This document shows, piece by piece, positions 1-8,812 of a DNA stretch of 64,000 bases. Each line of letters opens with the position of its first letter. Position 1 is the first letter of the stretch. The position numbers and the translations under genes were made by a program. The DNA is taken from contig NZ_CATMFB010000009.1 in NCBI RefSeq assembly GCF_950066645.1, positions 1 to 64,000 on the forward strand, written 5' to 3'. The notes beneath the pieces are model-generated. The model made no database searches, was not told where the DNA came from, and saw only the letters and a list, made by a program, of their open reading frames with translations. Source of the DNA: an uncultured Thalassolituus sp. Its GTDB lineage: Bacteria > Pseudomonadota > Gammaproteobacteria > Pseudomonadales > Oceanobacteraceae.

Positions 1-4
1 AAAT

Positions 5-80
5 TGGAGCGGGAAACGAGATTCGAACTCGCGACCCCAACCTTGGCAAGGTTGTGCTCTACCAACTGAGCTATTCCCGC
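5..80 (-). tRNA. tRNA-Gly (anticodon GCC)
   Basis: Read on the minus strand, this 76-base segment folds as a tRNA with acceptor stem GCGGGAA, a D-loop AGCTCAGTTGGTAGAGC, anticodon GCC and a T-arm GTTCGAATC. The 3' CCA is encoded in the DNA. A tRNA-Gly downstream of pgsA is also seen in pseudomonads. Other tRNAs may follow beyond the left edge. Confidence 0.97.
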
Positions 81-93
81 TTAAGTGCTGCGC

Positions 94-121
94 ATTTTAA
101 GGCTCCGCAGCGTGTAGTCAA
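94..121 (-). promoter_or_regulatory. Sigma-70 type promoter of tRNA-Gly
   Basis: On the minus strand a TTGACT -35 box (116-121) is followed after 16 bases by a TAAAAT -10 box (94-99). This ends about 13 bases before the mature tRNA. It suggests the tRNA can be transcribed on its own as well as by read-through from pgsA. Confidence 0.55.
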
Positions 122-159
122 GCTTTTTTCTTTAATTTTAAGAACTTAGCACGCCATCA

Positions 160-705
160 TCAGGAATCACGAAGGTCTGGCCATGCAGCTTTCAGGTAGA
201 TGAGCATCGACCACAAAGTCAGGACAGCTGCCGCGTAAAGGGCATAGATACCCGCAGTTTCCAGCAATCCGCCGGCTGGCGCCCCGAGCAGTACTGCTAT
301 CGAAATCATCTGCAGTGCCGTTTTTACCTTACCGATATAACTGACCGCGACGTTTGCCCGCTTACCCAGCTCTGCCATCCACTCGCGAAGCGCAGAAATA
401 ACGATCTCCCGCCCAACGATTACCATCGCCGGAATCGTCAGCCATACATCATTGAAATGCTCAACCAGCAACACCAGAGCCACCGACACAATCAACTTAT
501 CAGCCACAGGGTCAAGAAACGCCCCCAGTGCTGTCTGCTGATCAAGTTTGCGGGCAAGATATCCATCAAACCAGTCCGTTACCGCAGCTGCCGCAAACAA
601 CAGCGAAGCCCACAACCTCCCGCTCTCACCCAACCAATAAAAGCAGACCACCATCAGCGGAATCATAAAAATCCGGCCGAGCGTGAGGATATTTGGAAGG
701 TTCAT
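160..705 (-). CDS. pgsA: CDP-diacylglycerol--glycerol-3-phosphate 3-phosphatidyltransferase
   Basis: PgsA makes phosphatidylglycerol phosphate from CDP-diacylglycerol and glycerol-3-phosphate, the committed step to the acidic phospholipids, in the inner membrane. The 181-residue protein has the usual length. It carries the CDP-alcohol phosphotransferase signature near residues 44-67 (DG..AR, then G...D...D in GAFLDPVADK), and the remainder is mostly hydrophobic helices. It lies 8 bases downstream of uvrC on the same strand, so the two are probably one transcript with gacA, the order gacA-uvrC-pgsA known from pseudomonads. Confidence 0.97.
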   Translation of the reverse strand: MNLPNILTLGRIFMIPLMVVCFYWLGESGRLWASLLFAAAAVTDWFDGYLARKLDQQTALGAFLDPVADKLIVSVALVLLVEHFNDVWLTIPAMVIVGREIVISALREWMAELGKRANVAVSYIGKVKTALQMISIAVLLGAPAGGLLETAGIYALYAAAVLTLWSMLIYLKAAWPDLRDS

Positions 706-713
706 GTAACGTA

Positions 714-2543
714 CTACTCCTGTTCTTCACCGTGCAATGTCGCAAAAATCTTAGCGGCGAGTGATTTACTGATACCCGGGACTTTCTCAAACTCCTCCCG
801 GGGAGCACCGCGCATATTACGCAGACTCCCGAAATGAAGCAAAAGCTCCCGTCTGCGTTTTGGCCCAACCCCGGGAAGCGCTTCAAGATCCGACTGCCCA
901 CGCTTCTTCGCTCTGGCCTTACGATGCCCGGTAATCGCGAACCGGTGGGCTTCATCCCGGACAAACTGTAACAAACGGAATCCTTCGTCGTGGGCGTCGG
1001 GCGTGACCGGGCGATCCGCCCCGGCTCTCCACAGGAACTCCCAACCACTTTTTCGTGTTGTCCCTTTTGATATCCCCCAGATTTCAAGATGCGGAATACC
1101 CAGTTCTTCAGTCACCTGAGCCACCCGCGACACCTGCCCCTTCCCCCCATCAATAAGGAGGAGCCCGGGTAAATCCTGCTTCTCCTGCATTTTCGTCAGA
1201 TGCCGCCTGACCGAATCTTCCAGCGCCGCATAATCGTCTCCAGCGGTAACGTGCCGCACAGAGAAGCGCCTGTAGCGGCTTTTATCCAACCCTTCGCCGC
1301 CGTAAACCACGCAGGAGGCGTAAGCCTCTTCTCCCTGAGAGTGACTGATATCAAAGCACTCAATGCGCCCTGGCGCCTCTGACATGCCTAACAGGTCTGC
1401 CACCCGTGCAAGCTTACCTGAAGCGGCCTGATGCCCCGACAACCGCCCCTGAATCCCTGCCCGGGCATTCTCCCCAGCCATAGCAAGCCATTGCCGGGAT
1501 TCTCCACGCACACCCCGCTGATGCCTCAGTCTCTGACCACGTTGCTGTAGCACACTGATCAGGGGGGCAAACCGATCTCCATCAACATCAACAACAAGAG
1601 TTTCAGGAGGTGATTCACCTCCATACTCGCCGATGTAGAACTGCTCCAGATAAGAAACGAGCACTTCTTCCACGTCATCACCCGCGGGATTTTCAGGAAA
1701 GAAACTCTGTGAATTGGTCAGGCGACCACCACGAAATGTCAGCCGTTGCACACAAAGCATGGACTGCCAGTCCAGCGCCACCCAAACGTCCGCATTCGCA
1801 TCACCCGAGTCGACACTCTGTTTCTCCTGAATACGCCGCAGAAGATCTACCCTGTCTCTGTATTCCGCCGCCTTCTCGAACTGAAGATCCTCTGCTGCCT
1901 CAGCCATCGCAGCCTGGAGGTCTTTCACCAACTCAAGAGACTTACCTTCCAGGAACATTCTGGCCCGCTGAATATCCCGCGCATACTCATCCTGGGTCAC
2001 CATTCCCACACAAGGCGCCGAACAACGCTTGATCTCATACTGAAGGCATGGCCGACTGCGGTGGTTAAAGTAACTGTCTTCACAGTTGCGCAACAGGAAC
2101 AATCGCTGGAGGTAGTTCTGCGCTTCTTTGACGGCAGCCCCGTTGGGGTAAGGCCCGAAGTACTGACCAGACCGACGACGCTTCCCCCGTCGATACGCCA
2201 GCAATGGATATGCATGATCAGACAGGTGCAGGTAGGGGTATGACTTATCGTCTTTGAGGAGGATGTTGTACTGAGGCCGATGTTTTTTAATCAGCGTCTG
2301 CTCCAGCAGAAGGGCTTCAGCCTCGCTGCCTGTCACAGTCACTTCAATTTTTGCGATCCGGGCGACAAGAGCGACCGTTTTTGTATTCAGCCCACGCGCC
2401 CTGAAGTAACTGGACACCCGGTTTTTAAGGTTTTTGGCCTTGCCGACATAAAGCAGTTCTTCATCGTCAGCATACATGCGGTAGACACCCGCACGCTGCG
2501 TCAGAGAGCGAAGAAAGCCGGGTATATCAAAATCCGTCATCAA
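714..2543 (-). CDS. uvrC: Excinuclease ABC subunit C
   Basis: UvrC makes the two incisions around a DNA lesion in UvrABC nucleotide excision repair. The 609-residue protein has an N-terminal GIY-YIG nuclease domain (GVYRMY near residue 19 and LYVGKAKNLKNR near 30-41), a Cys-containing region, a UvrB-binding UVR segment near 205-235, an RNase H-like C-terminal nuclease region (ECFDISHSQGEEA near 395) and a helix-hairpin-helix end (LPGVGPKRRRELL). Its start overlaps the end of gacA by 4 bases, which points to translational coupling. Confidence 0.98.
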   Translation of the reverse strand: MMTDFDIPGFLRSLTQRAGVYRMYADDEELLYVGKAKNLKNRVSSYFRARGLNTKTVALVARIAKIEVTVTGSEAEALLLEQTLIKKHRPQYNILLKDDKSYPYLHLSDHAYPLLAYRRGKRRRSGQYFGPYPNGAAVKEAQNYLQRLFLLRNCEDSYFNHRSRPCLQYEIKRCSAPCVGMVTQDEYARDIQRARMFLEGKSLELVKDLQAAMAEAAEDLQFEKAAEYRDRVDLLRRIQEKQSVDSGDANADVWVALDWQSMLCVQRLTFRGGRLTNSQSFFPENPAGDDVEEVLVSYLEQFYIGEYGGESPPETLVVDVDGDRFAPLISVLQQRGQRLRHQRGVRGESRQWLAMAGENARAGIQGRLSGHQAASGKLARVADLLGMSEAPGRIECFDISHSQGEEAYASCVVYGGEGLDKSRYRRFSVRHVTAGDDYAALEDSVRRHLTKMQEKQDLPGLLLIDGGKGQVSRVAQVTEELGIPHLEIWGISKGTTRKSGWEFLWRAGADRPVTPDAHDEGFRLLQFVRDEAHRFAITGHRKARAKKRGQSDLEALPGVGPKRRRELLLHFGSLRNMRGAPREEFEKVPGISKSLAAKIFATLHGEEQE

Positions 2544-3187
2544 CCGCCTTCGTTCGGATCAATCAACCCATACCTCAGAGCCATATGCGTGAGCTCAACA
2601 TCGCTGTCGATCCCCAGCTTCTCAAAAATGCGGTAGCGGTAGCTATTCACAGTTTTAGGGCTGAGGAACAGAGCCTCACTGATCGCAGCGACTTTCTGGC
2701 AGTTAACAATCATCAAAGCGATCTGTAATTCACGCTCAGATAAAGTGTCAAACGGGGATTCGCTCTCACTCTGAAACGGACGCAGAGCCATTTTCTGCGC
2801 GATATCCGGGCTGATGTACTTCTGGCCTGACTTCACTTTGACGATCGCACGGACCATCTCGTCAACATCCGCCCCTTTTGTCAGGTAACCAGAGGCTCCC
2901 ATCTTGAGCAATCTGGATGCGTACGGATTATCGTCATAAACGGTGACCGCGATCACCTGAGTTTCGGGCTGATGGTGAAGAATCTTACGGGTAGCAGCCA
3001 TGCCTCCGATGCCCGGCATATTAATATCCATAAGAATAACGTCAGGTTCCAGCTCACGGGACAGTCGCACAGCCTCTTCTCCGCTATTCGCCTCACCTAC
3101 AACATCAATCTGATCAGTATCCGAAAGAAGCCGGCTGATGCCGGACCTCACCAGATCATGATCATCCACTACCAATACTCGAATCAA
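2540..3187 (-). CDS. gacA: Response regulator of the GacS/GacA (BarA/UvrY) system
   Basis: GacA/UvrY is a global regulator that, when phosphorylated by GacS/BarA, activates small RNAs that titrate the RsmA/CsrA translational repressor. The protein has a receiver domain with the acidic pair D8-D9 and phosphoacceptor D54 (in LMDINMPG), followed by a LuxR-type helix-turn-helix ([12 protein letters not shown] and [17 protein letters not shown]). I chose a TTG start at 3185-3187, which gives [10 protein letters not shown], the usual GacA N-terminus; another TTG lies three codons upstream. No ATG is available near the start. The gene is followed by uvrC with a 4-base overlap, as in many gammaproteobacteria. 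Confidence 0.95.
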   Translation of the reverse strand: MIRVLVVDDHDLVRSGISRLLSDTDQIDVVGEANSGEEAVRLSRELEPDVILMDINMPGIGGMAATRKILHHQPETQVIAVTVYDDNPYASRLLKMGASGYLTKGADVDEMVRAIVKVKSGQKYISPDIAQKMALRPFQSESESPFDTLSERELQIALMIVNCQKVAAISEALFLSPKTVNSYRYRIFEKLGIDSDVELTHMALRYGLIDPNEGG

Positions 3188-3233
3188 AGCCTGCAATCCG
3201 CTGAAAATTTTTTCTGACTATATACCAAAGGCT

Positions 3234-5948
3234 TCAAACAGAATACATGCGCCGCCGTTGCCAGGCGTGTTTCATTGTATTCAGTGTCATGGCCACCTCA
3301 ACCACGCCATCAGCACTGTTCAGCTTCTGACTGAAGCCAAGCCGTTCGGCGAGTCGCAACATAGGCCCATTCTCAGGAAGGACAGTTCCGTATATCTGCA
3401 GAACGCCCCTTTCTTTCAGATAGCCAATGATGCGACTCATCAGATGATGCCCAAGATGCTCCCCCCGGCAATTATCATCAACGATCACCGAGAATTCGGC
3501 GGCGACGTCATCCGGGTCTACCCAAACGCGCACCACGCCGTACAGGCGATCATTACTTATCGCCACCAAAGCCATTTCGCGGTCGTAATCTATCTGCGTA
3601 AGCCGGGCCAACTCGTTATGATCAAATCGCCGACGGGCATTGAAGAACCTCAACCTCAGAGATTCAGCACTCAACCCTTCGTAAAACTGGCGCAGTAGCG
3701 GCTCGTCTTCTCCGCGAATGGGCCGGACATGGTACTGAGTGCCACGAGGACTGGAGAAACCAGCCTCCAGCTCAGTCGGATAAGGCAGAATCGCGCAGCG
3801 CATGTGGCGCCCTACCTCGGCCGCCACACCAATAACGCGATAGCGACCGACCTGCTGACGAATGGCGTTAACCTCGAGACCCGCAAGCCACGGATGATTC
3901 AGCGCCATATGCGACAACGCAACCAGCCAGCGTTCGAGGGTCAGGAGATCGCGTTCAGGATCTTCAGAGCGCTCCTGAAGTACCTCATAGAAATGCGACC
4001 TGCGGATGAGTTTCTCTGCCAGATTCGCATTCAGTGGCGGCAAAGCCACCTGACGATCTACCAGAATATCCGCGGTACTGCCGCCACCTCCGAAAAACAG
4101 GAATGGGCCAATCTCGTTGTCCCGGCCAATCCCAAATGAAAACTGCAGATTATCCAGTGCGCGATGCATAGTCTGCAGGGTATAACCAAGCACAGGACTT
4201 CCGGGGAATCGCTCGCGTATCAGGCTTTTCAGAGAATCAGCAGCCGGTCTCAGATCACCCGGCTGCTCCAGATCCCTGACAACACTGCGGATACGCTCCC
4301 TGGGGTTATTGCCATAAGCAAACGGGTAGAGATAATCCCGGTGATGAACACGGAGCACCCAGGGCCCCGGAACCTTTGATGAATCACGAACCAGTGCATC
4401 GAGAGAGCTCCGGTAAATATTATCAGCACAGGCAAAACCATAAGAGTTCAACAGGCGGTATGCTTCCTGCGGAGGTAAAAAATCTCCGGAGCTGTAATTA
4501 TCCTGAAACTCCCGATCGAGCTTAGAGTGCTGAGCAGACACCGGTATTTCAATACTCTCAGGCGTTTCACGGAGCAGATCCTGTGTTCGCTGATGCTGCA
4601 CCATATACATGTATGACTTGATGGCATTATCCGGGGTATCAAAGGTCGGAATCAACGCCCGGTCAAAGCCTGCCCGAGCTTCCTCGACGGAGTACTCACC
4701 CAGCCAGCTTGTCAGCACTGTTTTCTGCGTCCGCGCCGCCACTTCAATCAAAGCATCTGCGTTTTCCTTCGGATCAGAGCCCAGGCTTGGCGTGTAAACC
4801 ACCAACAATGCGTCGACCTGGCGATCCGCAAGGACGGCAGATGCCACCGCACTTAACTGCTCAGGCTTAAGCTCGGGATTCAGCAGCACCGGGTTGGTTG
4901 CCTTGATGTAATCAGGGAGTATTTCTCTGAGCTTCGCCTGACAGTCGCCACTCAGGTCCGCCAGCGTCCCACGATCGTGCAGAAGGCGATCCATCGCGAG
5001 AATTGCAGGCCCACGGCCGTTAGCAATGATTGCCAGGCGCGGACCAAATCGCTCCCTGCGATTCCCCAGCACATCAACACAGTCAAAAAGTTCGTCAGTG
5101 GCATTTACCCGCAGAACCCCTGCCCGCGCGAAAATCTCATCAATCAGAAGATCCCTCCGCGCGAGCCCTTTGGGAGCATCAATGGTATTGAGGGGACTCT
5201 CAGGAAAGCGGTTATTCTTCACGGCCAGAACCAGTTTCTGACGCGAGGCCGCGCGCAGTGAACGGACCAACTCCCGCCCCGACCGTATCTCGTCAAGCTG
5301 GACCAGCATGGTCCTTACCTTCGGCTGCTGAGCGATGTAGTCAATCAGGTCAGGGAGCGTCACATCCTCACTGCGCCCCAGGGTTACCACATGAGAAAAA
5401 CCGATTTTGCGACTGTAGGCCCAGTCCATCACACCGGACGCGAGGGTCCCGGACTGACCAATATACGCGACATGCCCCGGATGCACCGGCACATGGAGGA
5501 AGCTGGCATTAATATGTCGATGAGGAATGAGCAGCCCCAGACAATCCGGGCCGAGAATACGCATGCGCGTCTGCAGCACGACCTTATCCATGCGTTCGGA
5601 GCTGGGGCGGAACTGCCACGAGCGGGCACGGGCTATCCCGCCAGTCAGCACCATCGCAGCCTCCACCCCCAGTGAGTGCAGCTGCTTTATGATTTTTGGC
5701 ACAGTGTCGGCGGGGGTACAGATAATCGCAAGATCAGGCGTGACTTTGAGCTGCCCCAGCCGGCTGTAGGCCTTCACGCCCTGAATACTGGCGTACCCCT
5801 TCGAGTTCACTGGCAGGATATCGCCTTCGTACCCTCCCGCAAGGAGATTGCGGAGAACCGCACCCCCTAAGCTACCTTTTCGCTCAGAGGCGCCTATGAC
5901 AGCGATGGTTTCCGGATGAAAAAAACGCTCGAGCGACCGGGTGCCCAT
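3234..5948 (-). CDS. Pat/YfiQ-type protein lysine acetyltransferase with acyl-CoA synthetase-like domains
   Basis: Enzymes of this architecture (Salmonella Pat, E. coli YfiQ) acetylate lysines of metabolic enzymes such as acetyl-CoA synthetase. The 904-residue protein begins with a CoA-binding Rossmann domain (FFHPETIAVIGASERKGSLG), continues with succinyl-CoA-ligase-like and ATP-grasp-like regions and ends with a GNAT domain (about residues 740-890; acetyl-CoA loop CRGEHLGHHLM). I do not see the catalytic His of active ADP-forming synthetases in the region around KNNRFPESPLN, as expected for the acetyltransferase family. I chose the ATG at 5948, preceded by AGGGGAA, over an upstream TTG at 6005. 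It is divergent from a deacetylase-family gene 77 bases away. Confidence 0.88.
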   Translation of the reverse strand: MGTRSLERFFHPETIAVIGASERKGSLGGAVLRNLLAGGYEGDILPVNSKGYASIQGVKAYSRLGQLKVTPDLAIICTPADTVPKIIKQLHSLGVEAAMVLTGGIARARSWQFRPSSERMDKVVLQTRMRILGPDCLGLLIPHRHINASFLHVPVHPGHVAYIGQSGTLASGVMDWAYSRKIGFSHVVTLGRSEDVTLPDLIDYIAQQPKVRTMLVQLDEIRSGRELVRSLRAASRQKLVLAVKNNRFPESPLNTIDAPKGLARRDLLIDEIFARAGVLRVNATDELFDCVDVLGNRRERFGPRLAIIANGRGPAILAMDRLLHDRGTLADLSGDCQAKLREILPDYIKATNPVLLNPELKPEQLSAVASAVLADRQVDALLVVYTPSLGSDPKENADALIEVAARTQKTVLTSWLGEYSVEEARAGFDRALIPTFDTPDNAIKSYMYMVQHQRTQDLLRETPESIEIPVSAQHSKLDREFQDNYSSGDFLPPQEAYRLLNSYGFACADNIYRSSLDALVRDSSKVPGPWVLRVHHRDYLYPFAYGNNPRERIRSVVRDLEQPGDLRPAADSLKSLIRERFPGSPVLGYTLQTMHRALDNLQFSFGIGRDNEIGPFLFFGGGGSTADILVDRQVALPPLNANLAEKLIRRSHFYEVLQERSEDPERDLLTLERWLVALSHMALNHPWLAGLEVNAIRQQVGRYRVIGVAAEVGRHMRCAILPYPTELEAGFSSPRGTQYHVRPIRGEDEPLLRQFYEGLSAESLRLRFFNARRRFDHNELARLTQIDYDREMALVAISNDRLYGVVRVWVDPDDVAAEFSVIVDDNCRGEHLGHHLMSRIIGYLKERGVLQIYGTVLPENGPMLRLAERLGFSQKLNSADGVVEVAMTLNTMKHAWQRRRMYSV

Positions 5949-6025
5949 TTCAACAATTCCCCTGAGAAAGCTGGTGTTTTTAGTTGCCAGAGTTAAACTG
6001 GGCAAAAAAACGGACAGCAGCCAGT

Positions 6026-6955
6026 ATGAGTGTCGCCTACTTCACATCAGAAGAGCACTTCTCTCATTTTACGGATGAAGAGCACCCTGAGCATGCCATG
6101 CGAATTCTCGCCATAGAGCAGGAGCTTAAAGCCCGACACCTGTGGGATCAACTGATTCATATCAAGGGAGAAGAAGCGACGATACCGGACATACTCCGTG
6201 CACACAGCAAGGGCTACGTCGATCAACTTCATCTCATACAGCCCGAACATGGTCACATCTACGTCGATGAAGACACTCAGATGTCACCGGGTTCTCTTCG
6301 CGCCGCTCTCTGGTCAGCAGGATCATGCACCTCGGCACTCGACGCACTTATGCGCAATGACTACCAACATGCATTTGTCGCAACACGCCCTCCGGGACAC
6401 CATGCCGAACACAAAAAAGCGATGGGGTTCTGCTTTCTCAATAATGTAGCAATCTCTGCACTGCGCGCGGCAGACCAACACCACCTTCAGCGGATCGCTA
6501 TTCTGGATTTTGATGCGCATCAGGGCAATGGAACGATCGATATCCTGGGCAACGATCATCGCTTTATGATTTGCTCCAGCTTCCAGCATCCCTTCTATCC
6601 CTACAGCCATTACCAGGAAGGCCGCTATAACAACCTTATCAATACCCCGCTGGAAGCAGGCACAGGGAGTGCAACCTTTCGCGCGGAAATTGAGTCCGCA
6701 TGGCTACCCGCTGTTCGCAGCTTTGCACCCGAGTTGATTATTGTTTCCGCTGGGTTTGATGCACACAGAGATGACCCAATGGCAGAACTCTGCCTGCTGG
6801 ATGACGATTACCACTGGCTGGCAGACCAGATAATCAGTCTCGCTACCCCCCGGTCAACGCCAGTCCTCAGCATCCTCGAAGGCGGCTACCATCTCGGCGC
6901 ACTCGGGCGATGCGTTGCTGAATATCTGCAACCCTTTGTAAAGCACAAAGCGTAA
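6026..6955 (+). CDS. Histone deacetylase family protein (zinc amidohydrolase)
   Basis: Members of this family hydrolyse acetyl groups from lysines or acetylpolyamines with a single zinc ion. The 309-residue protein holds the full active site: the His pair H125-H126 in RPPGHHAE, the zinc ligands D163 and H165 in DFDAHQGNGT, and D245 in SAGFDAHRDDP. The start at ATG 6026 gives MSVAYFTSEEHF, typical of the bacterial class II-like branch. It is transcribed away from the Pat-type acetyltransferase with a 77-base shared promoter region. The true substrate (protein lysine, polyamine or acetoin-related) cannot be told from sequence. Confidence 0.9.
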   Translation: MSVAYFTSEEHFSHFTDEEHPEHAMRILAIEQELKARHLWDQLIHIKGEEATIPDILRAHSKGYVDQLHLIQPEHGHIYVDEDTQMSPGSLRAALWSAGSCTSALDALMRNDYQHAFVATRPPGHHAEHKKAMGFCFLNNVAISALRAADQHHLQRIAILDFDAHQGNGTIDILGNDHRFMICSSFQHPFYPYSHYQEGRYNNLINTPLEAGTGSATFRAEIESAWLPAVRSFAPELIIVSAGFDAHRDDPMAELCLLDDDYHWLADQIISLATPRSTPVLSILEGGYHLGALGRCVAEYLQPFVKHKA

Positions 6956-7057
6956 AACTCGGTTACTCAGCGTCACACCAAGACAACGCAATGCCTGCGG
7001 AAGCAAATAGAGAGACGGGTATTCTGGTAAAACCTAACTCACCATAGGCTTCCAGAT

Positions 7058-7213
7058 ATGACAAAAAGAACTCTGACCCCGGGTATGATTCACCAGGCAG
7101 TAGCAGACCCACAAACTCTTAATCGTCTTACACGCTTCGAATGGACCATCATCACCGCGCTGGCCACCTGGAGCGGCTCTGTACTGATCGTGGCACTGAA
7201 GCATATATTCTGA
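7058..7213 (+). CDS. Small single-pass membrane protein (hypothetical)
   Basis: This 51-codon ORF starts MTKRTLTPGMIHQAV and has one clear hydrophobic segment at residues 29-47 (WTIITALATWSGSVLIVAL) behind a charged N-terminal half. The C-terminus is KHIF. It ends 37 bases before a strong bidirectional terminator, which fits a real transcript. The ribosome binding site is weak. I do not recognise the family. Together with this ORF, the 335 bases between the deacetylase gene and tRNA-Ser hold only the terminator; I see nothing else there. Confidence 0.5.
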   Translation: MTKRTLTPGMIHQAVADPQTLNRLTRFEWTIITALATWSGSVLIVALKHIF

Positions 7214-7250
7214 CCGGGGCAGCCCGACGAAACTCAGGTGCACAGAAAAG

Positions 7251-7280
7251 AAAAAAGCCAGCATAAATGCTGGCTTTTTT
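7251..7280. terminator. Bidirectional rho-independent terminator
   Basis: The stem AAAAAAGCCAGCA / TGCTGGCTTTTTT encloses the loop TAAA. It has a T-run on both strands, so it can stop the small membrane ORF on the plus strand and tRNA-Ser on the minus strand. Confidence 0.92.
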
Positions 7281-7290
7281 GCGAAATAAG

Positions 7291-7381
7291 TGGCGGAGGG
7301 ATAGGGATTTGAACCCTAGATACGCTATTAACGTATGCCGGTTTTCAAGACCGGTGCTTTCAACCGCTCAGCCATCCCTCC
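7291..7381 (-). tRNA. tRNA-Ser (anticodon UGA)
   Basis: On the minus strand this 91-base segment has the acceptor stem GGAGGGA, anticodon TGA, the long variable arm expected of a serine tRNA (CATACGTTAATAGCGTATC region), a GGTTCAAATCC T-arm and an encoded CCA end. Confidence 0.97.
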
Positions 7382-7392
7382 GAACGCCGCTT

Positions 7393-7420
7393 ATATTACT
7401 GTCTAAAATTTTGCTGTCAA
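7393..7420 (-). promoter_or_regulatory. Strong sigma-70 promoter of tRNA-Ser
   Basis: On the minus strand a perfect TTGACA -35 box (7415-7420) is followed after 16 bases by TAATAT (7393-7398). A GC-rich discriminator (GCGGCG) lies before the tRNA, a pattern typical of stringently controlled stable RNA promoters. Confidence 0.75.
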
Positions 7421-7517
7421 CTTCTTTTTTAAAATCAATTGATTAGAGAAACAACCGCAGCAACATTCCCATTTCGGCCGTCGACACATATCATAGCTTT
7501 TTTAACTGGAGTGTCTG

Positions 7518-7904
7518 ATGGCGACCTACACCCTGCTACTGACCCATTCCCCGTTTAATGATTCGCGGCACCAGCTGGCGCAGCGTTTTGTTGAGGCTCT
7601 GCCAGAGGGAAACAGCATCCGCCAGGTGTTCCTGTACAGTGAAGCCGTCATGGTAGCCAACGGCAGCCAGCAACCTCCACAAGGACAGGAAAGCACCATT
7701 GACCGATGGCTACAACTCGCCGGGCAATTCAACTTTTCACTGCACGCCTGCATCGCCAACAGCCTGCGCAGAGGCATAACGAACAGTAGCGAACAGGCAC
7801 GATACGGCTTGCCAGTAGCGACCATTGACGAACGCATTTCACTGGTTGGCCTCGGCGACATTGCTGAAGCCTACATTAACGGCGACAAGGTCCTGCAGTT
7901 CTGA
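7518..7904 (+). CDS. tusD: Sulfurtransferase complex subunit TusD
   Basis: TusD is the sulfur-carrying subunit of the TusBCD complex, which takes persulfide sulfur from TusA and hands it to TusE on the way to the 2-thio group of tRNA U34. The 128-residue protein has the DsrE fold and the catalytic cysteine C78 in LHACIANS, followed by a conserved RRG. It opens a tight tusDCBE operon with a good ribosome binding site (TGGAGTG). Upstream, 7433-7444 is a 12-base palindrome AATCAATTGATT that may lie in its promoter. Confidence 0.96.
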   Translation: MATYTLLLTHSPFNDSRHQLAQRFVEALPEGNSIRQVFLYSEAVMVANGSQQPPQGQESTIDRWLQLAGQFNFSLHACIANSLRRGITNSSEQARYGLPVATIDERISLVGLGDIAEAYINGDKVLQF

Positions 7905-8230
7905 TGAGTAAACAGCTTCTTATAATCATCACTACGCCCCCCACACCAGATTGTGAAGCACTGGAGTTTGCACTGGCAATGGCGGCATTTGATCATGACG
8001 TGAATATTGTTTTCTGCGGCGATGGGCTTTTCTGGTTGCAGCCTGGCCAGACCGCTCGCAAACCCGGAGGAAAGAATCCTCAGAAGCTGATCAAGGCGCT
8101 GCCAATGTACGGGATTGAAAGCATCTCTGCACTGAACCCCGGCCCTATTGCGCTGCCCGACAACACGACAGAAGTCAGCCAGCCCGATATTCAGCACTGG
8201 CTGGACAACTATGATACGGTAACGTTCTGA
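7904..8230 (+). CDS. tusC: Sulfurtransferase complex subunit TusC
   Basis: TusC is a structural DsrF-like subunit of the TusBCD sulfur relay. The 108-residue protein begins MSKQLLIIITTPP and has a DsrE-family core (LEFALAMAAFDHDVNIVFCGDG). Its ATG overlaps the tusD stop by one base. The position between tusD and tusB makes the assignment firm although the sequence is less conserved. Confidence 0.93.
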   Translation: MSKQLLIIITTPPTPDCEALEFALAMAAFDHDVNIVFCGDGLFWLQPGQTARKPGGKNPQKLIKALPMYGIESISALNPGPIALPDNTTEVSQPDIQHWLDNYDTVTF

Positions 8231-8231
8231 C

Positions 8232-8498
8232 ATGGCACTTCACATCATAATGAGTCGCAGCCCGGCACTCCTCCGGGACCTGGATGCCGTCACCAGCAGC
8301 AAGGATCAGCTTCTGTTTCTGGGGGATGGCTGCTATCAGATTCACCGCTGGAGCGGCAAAGGCGAAGTGTTTGCCAGCAGCGATGATCTCAACACCCGGG
8401 GACTGACTCTCAGAGAAGGCAGTGACCACGTCACCCCCCTCAATGATCAGCAGTGGGCAACGTTAATCACATCCGCAGAAAAGACAGTGAGCTGGTAA
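8232..8498 (+). CDS. tusB: Sulfurtransferase complex subunit TusB
   Basis: TusB (DsrH-like) is the smallest structural subunit of TusBCD. The 88-residue protein begins MALHIIMSRSP and has the DsrH-type LLFLGDGCYQ stretch near residues 27-36. It starts one base after tusC and its TAA overlaps the ATG of tusE (TAATG). The C-terminal W is a common end for this short family. Confidence 0.92.
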   Translation: MALHIIMSRSPALLRDLDAVTSSKDQLLFLGDGCYQIHRWSGKGEVFASSDDLNTRGLTLREGSDHVTPLNDQQWATLITSAEKTVSW

Positions 8499-8812
8499 TG
8501 GCACCTCCAGAAACAGACAAAGATGGCTTCCTGCTCAATCTTGACGACTGGTCAGCCTCTGTCGCAACCGAGTTGGCTCTGACCGAAGGCATTACCCTGA
8601 CCAACGCCCACTGGGAAATAATTCATGCGCTGCGCGAATTTTACTCAGAATTTGATCTGTCTCCTGCCATGCGCCCACTAACGAGATACCTGAAGCAGAC
8701 TCTCGGTGCCGACAAAAGTACCAGCATCTACCTTCTCACTTTATTTCCCGGCAGTCCTGCGAAAGTCGCTGCACGCATTGCCGGCCTTCCCCGTCCGGAG
8801 AACTGCCTGTGA
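8498..8812 (+). CDS. tusE: Sulfur relay protein TusE (DsrC family)
   Basis: TusE receives sulfur from TusBCD and presents it to MnmA on tRNA. The 104-residue protein has the DsrC fold and the essential penultimate cysteine C103 (PRPENCL at the end). The chosen start ATG 8498 overlaps the tusB stop; an in-frame ATG 45 bases upstream lies inside tusB and is unlikely. It is followed by ybiB with a stop/start overlap, so the cluster is probably one transcript. MnmA is encoded about 19 kb away in this window; TusA is not seen. Confidence 0.95.
   Translation: MAPPETDKDGFLLNLDDWSASVATELALTEGITLTNAHWEIIHALREFYSEFDLSPAMRPLTRYLKQTLGADKSTSIYLLTLFPGSPAKVAARIAGLPRPENCL

Noticed and set aside
626-1087. 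Long reading frames opposite or across known genes, such as this one over uvrC/pgsA
   Set aside because: They overlap well-conserved genes in other frames and show no family similarity; they are shadows of codon bias.
2262-2280. Ter-like sequence AGGATGTTGTACTGA inside uvrC
   Set aside because: It resembles the E. coli Ter core but lacks one base and codes for conserved UvrC residues; a single copy with no partner is likely chance.
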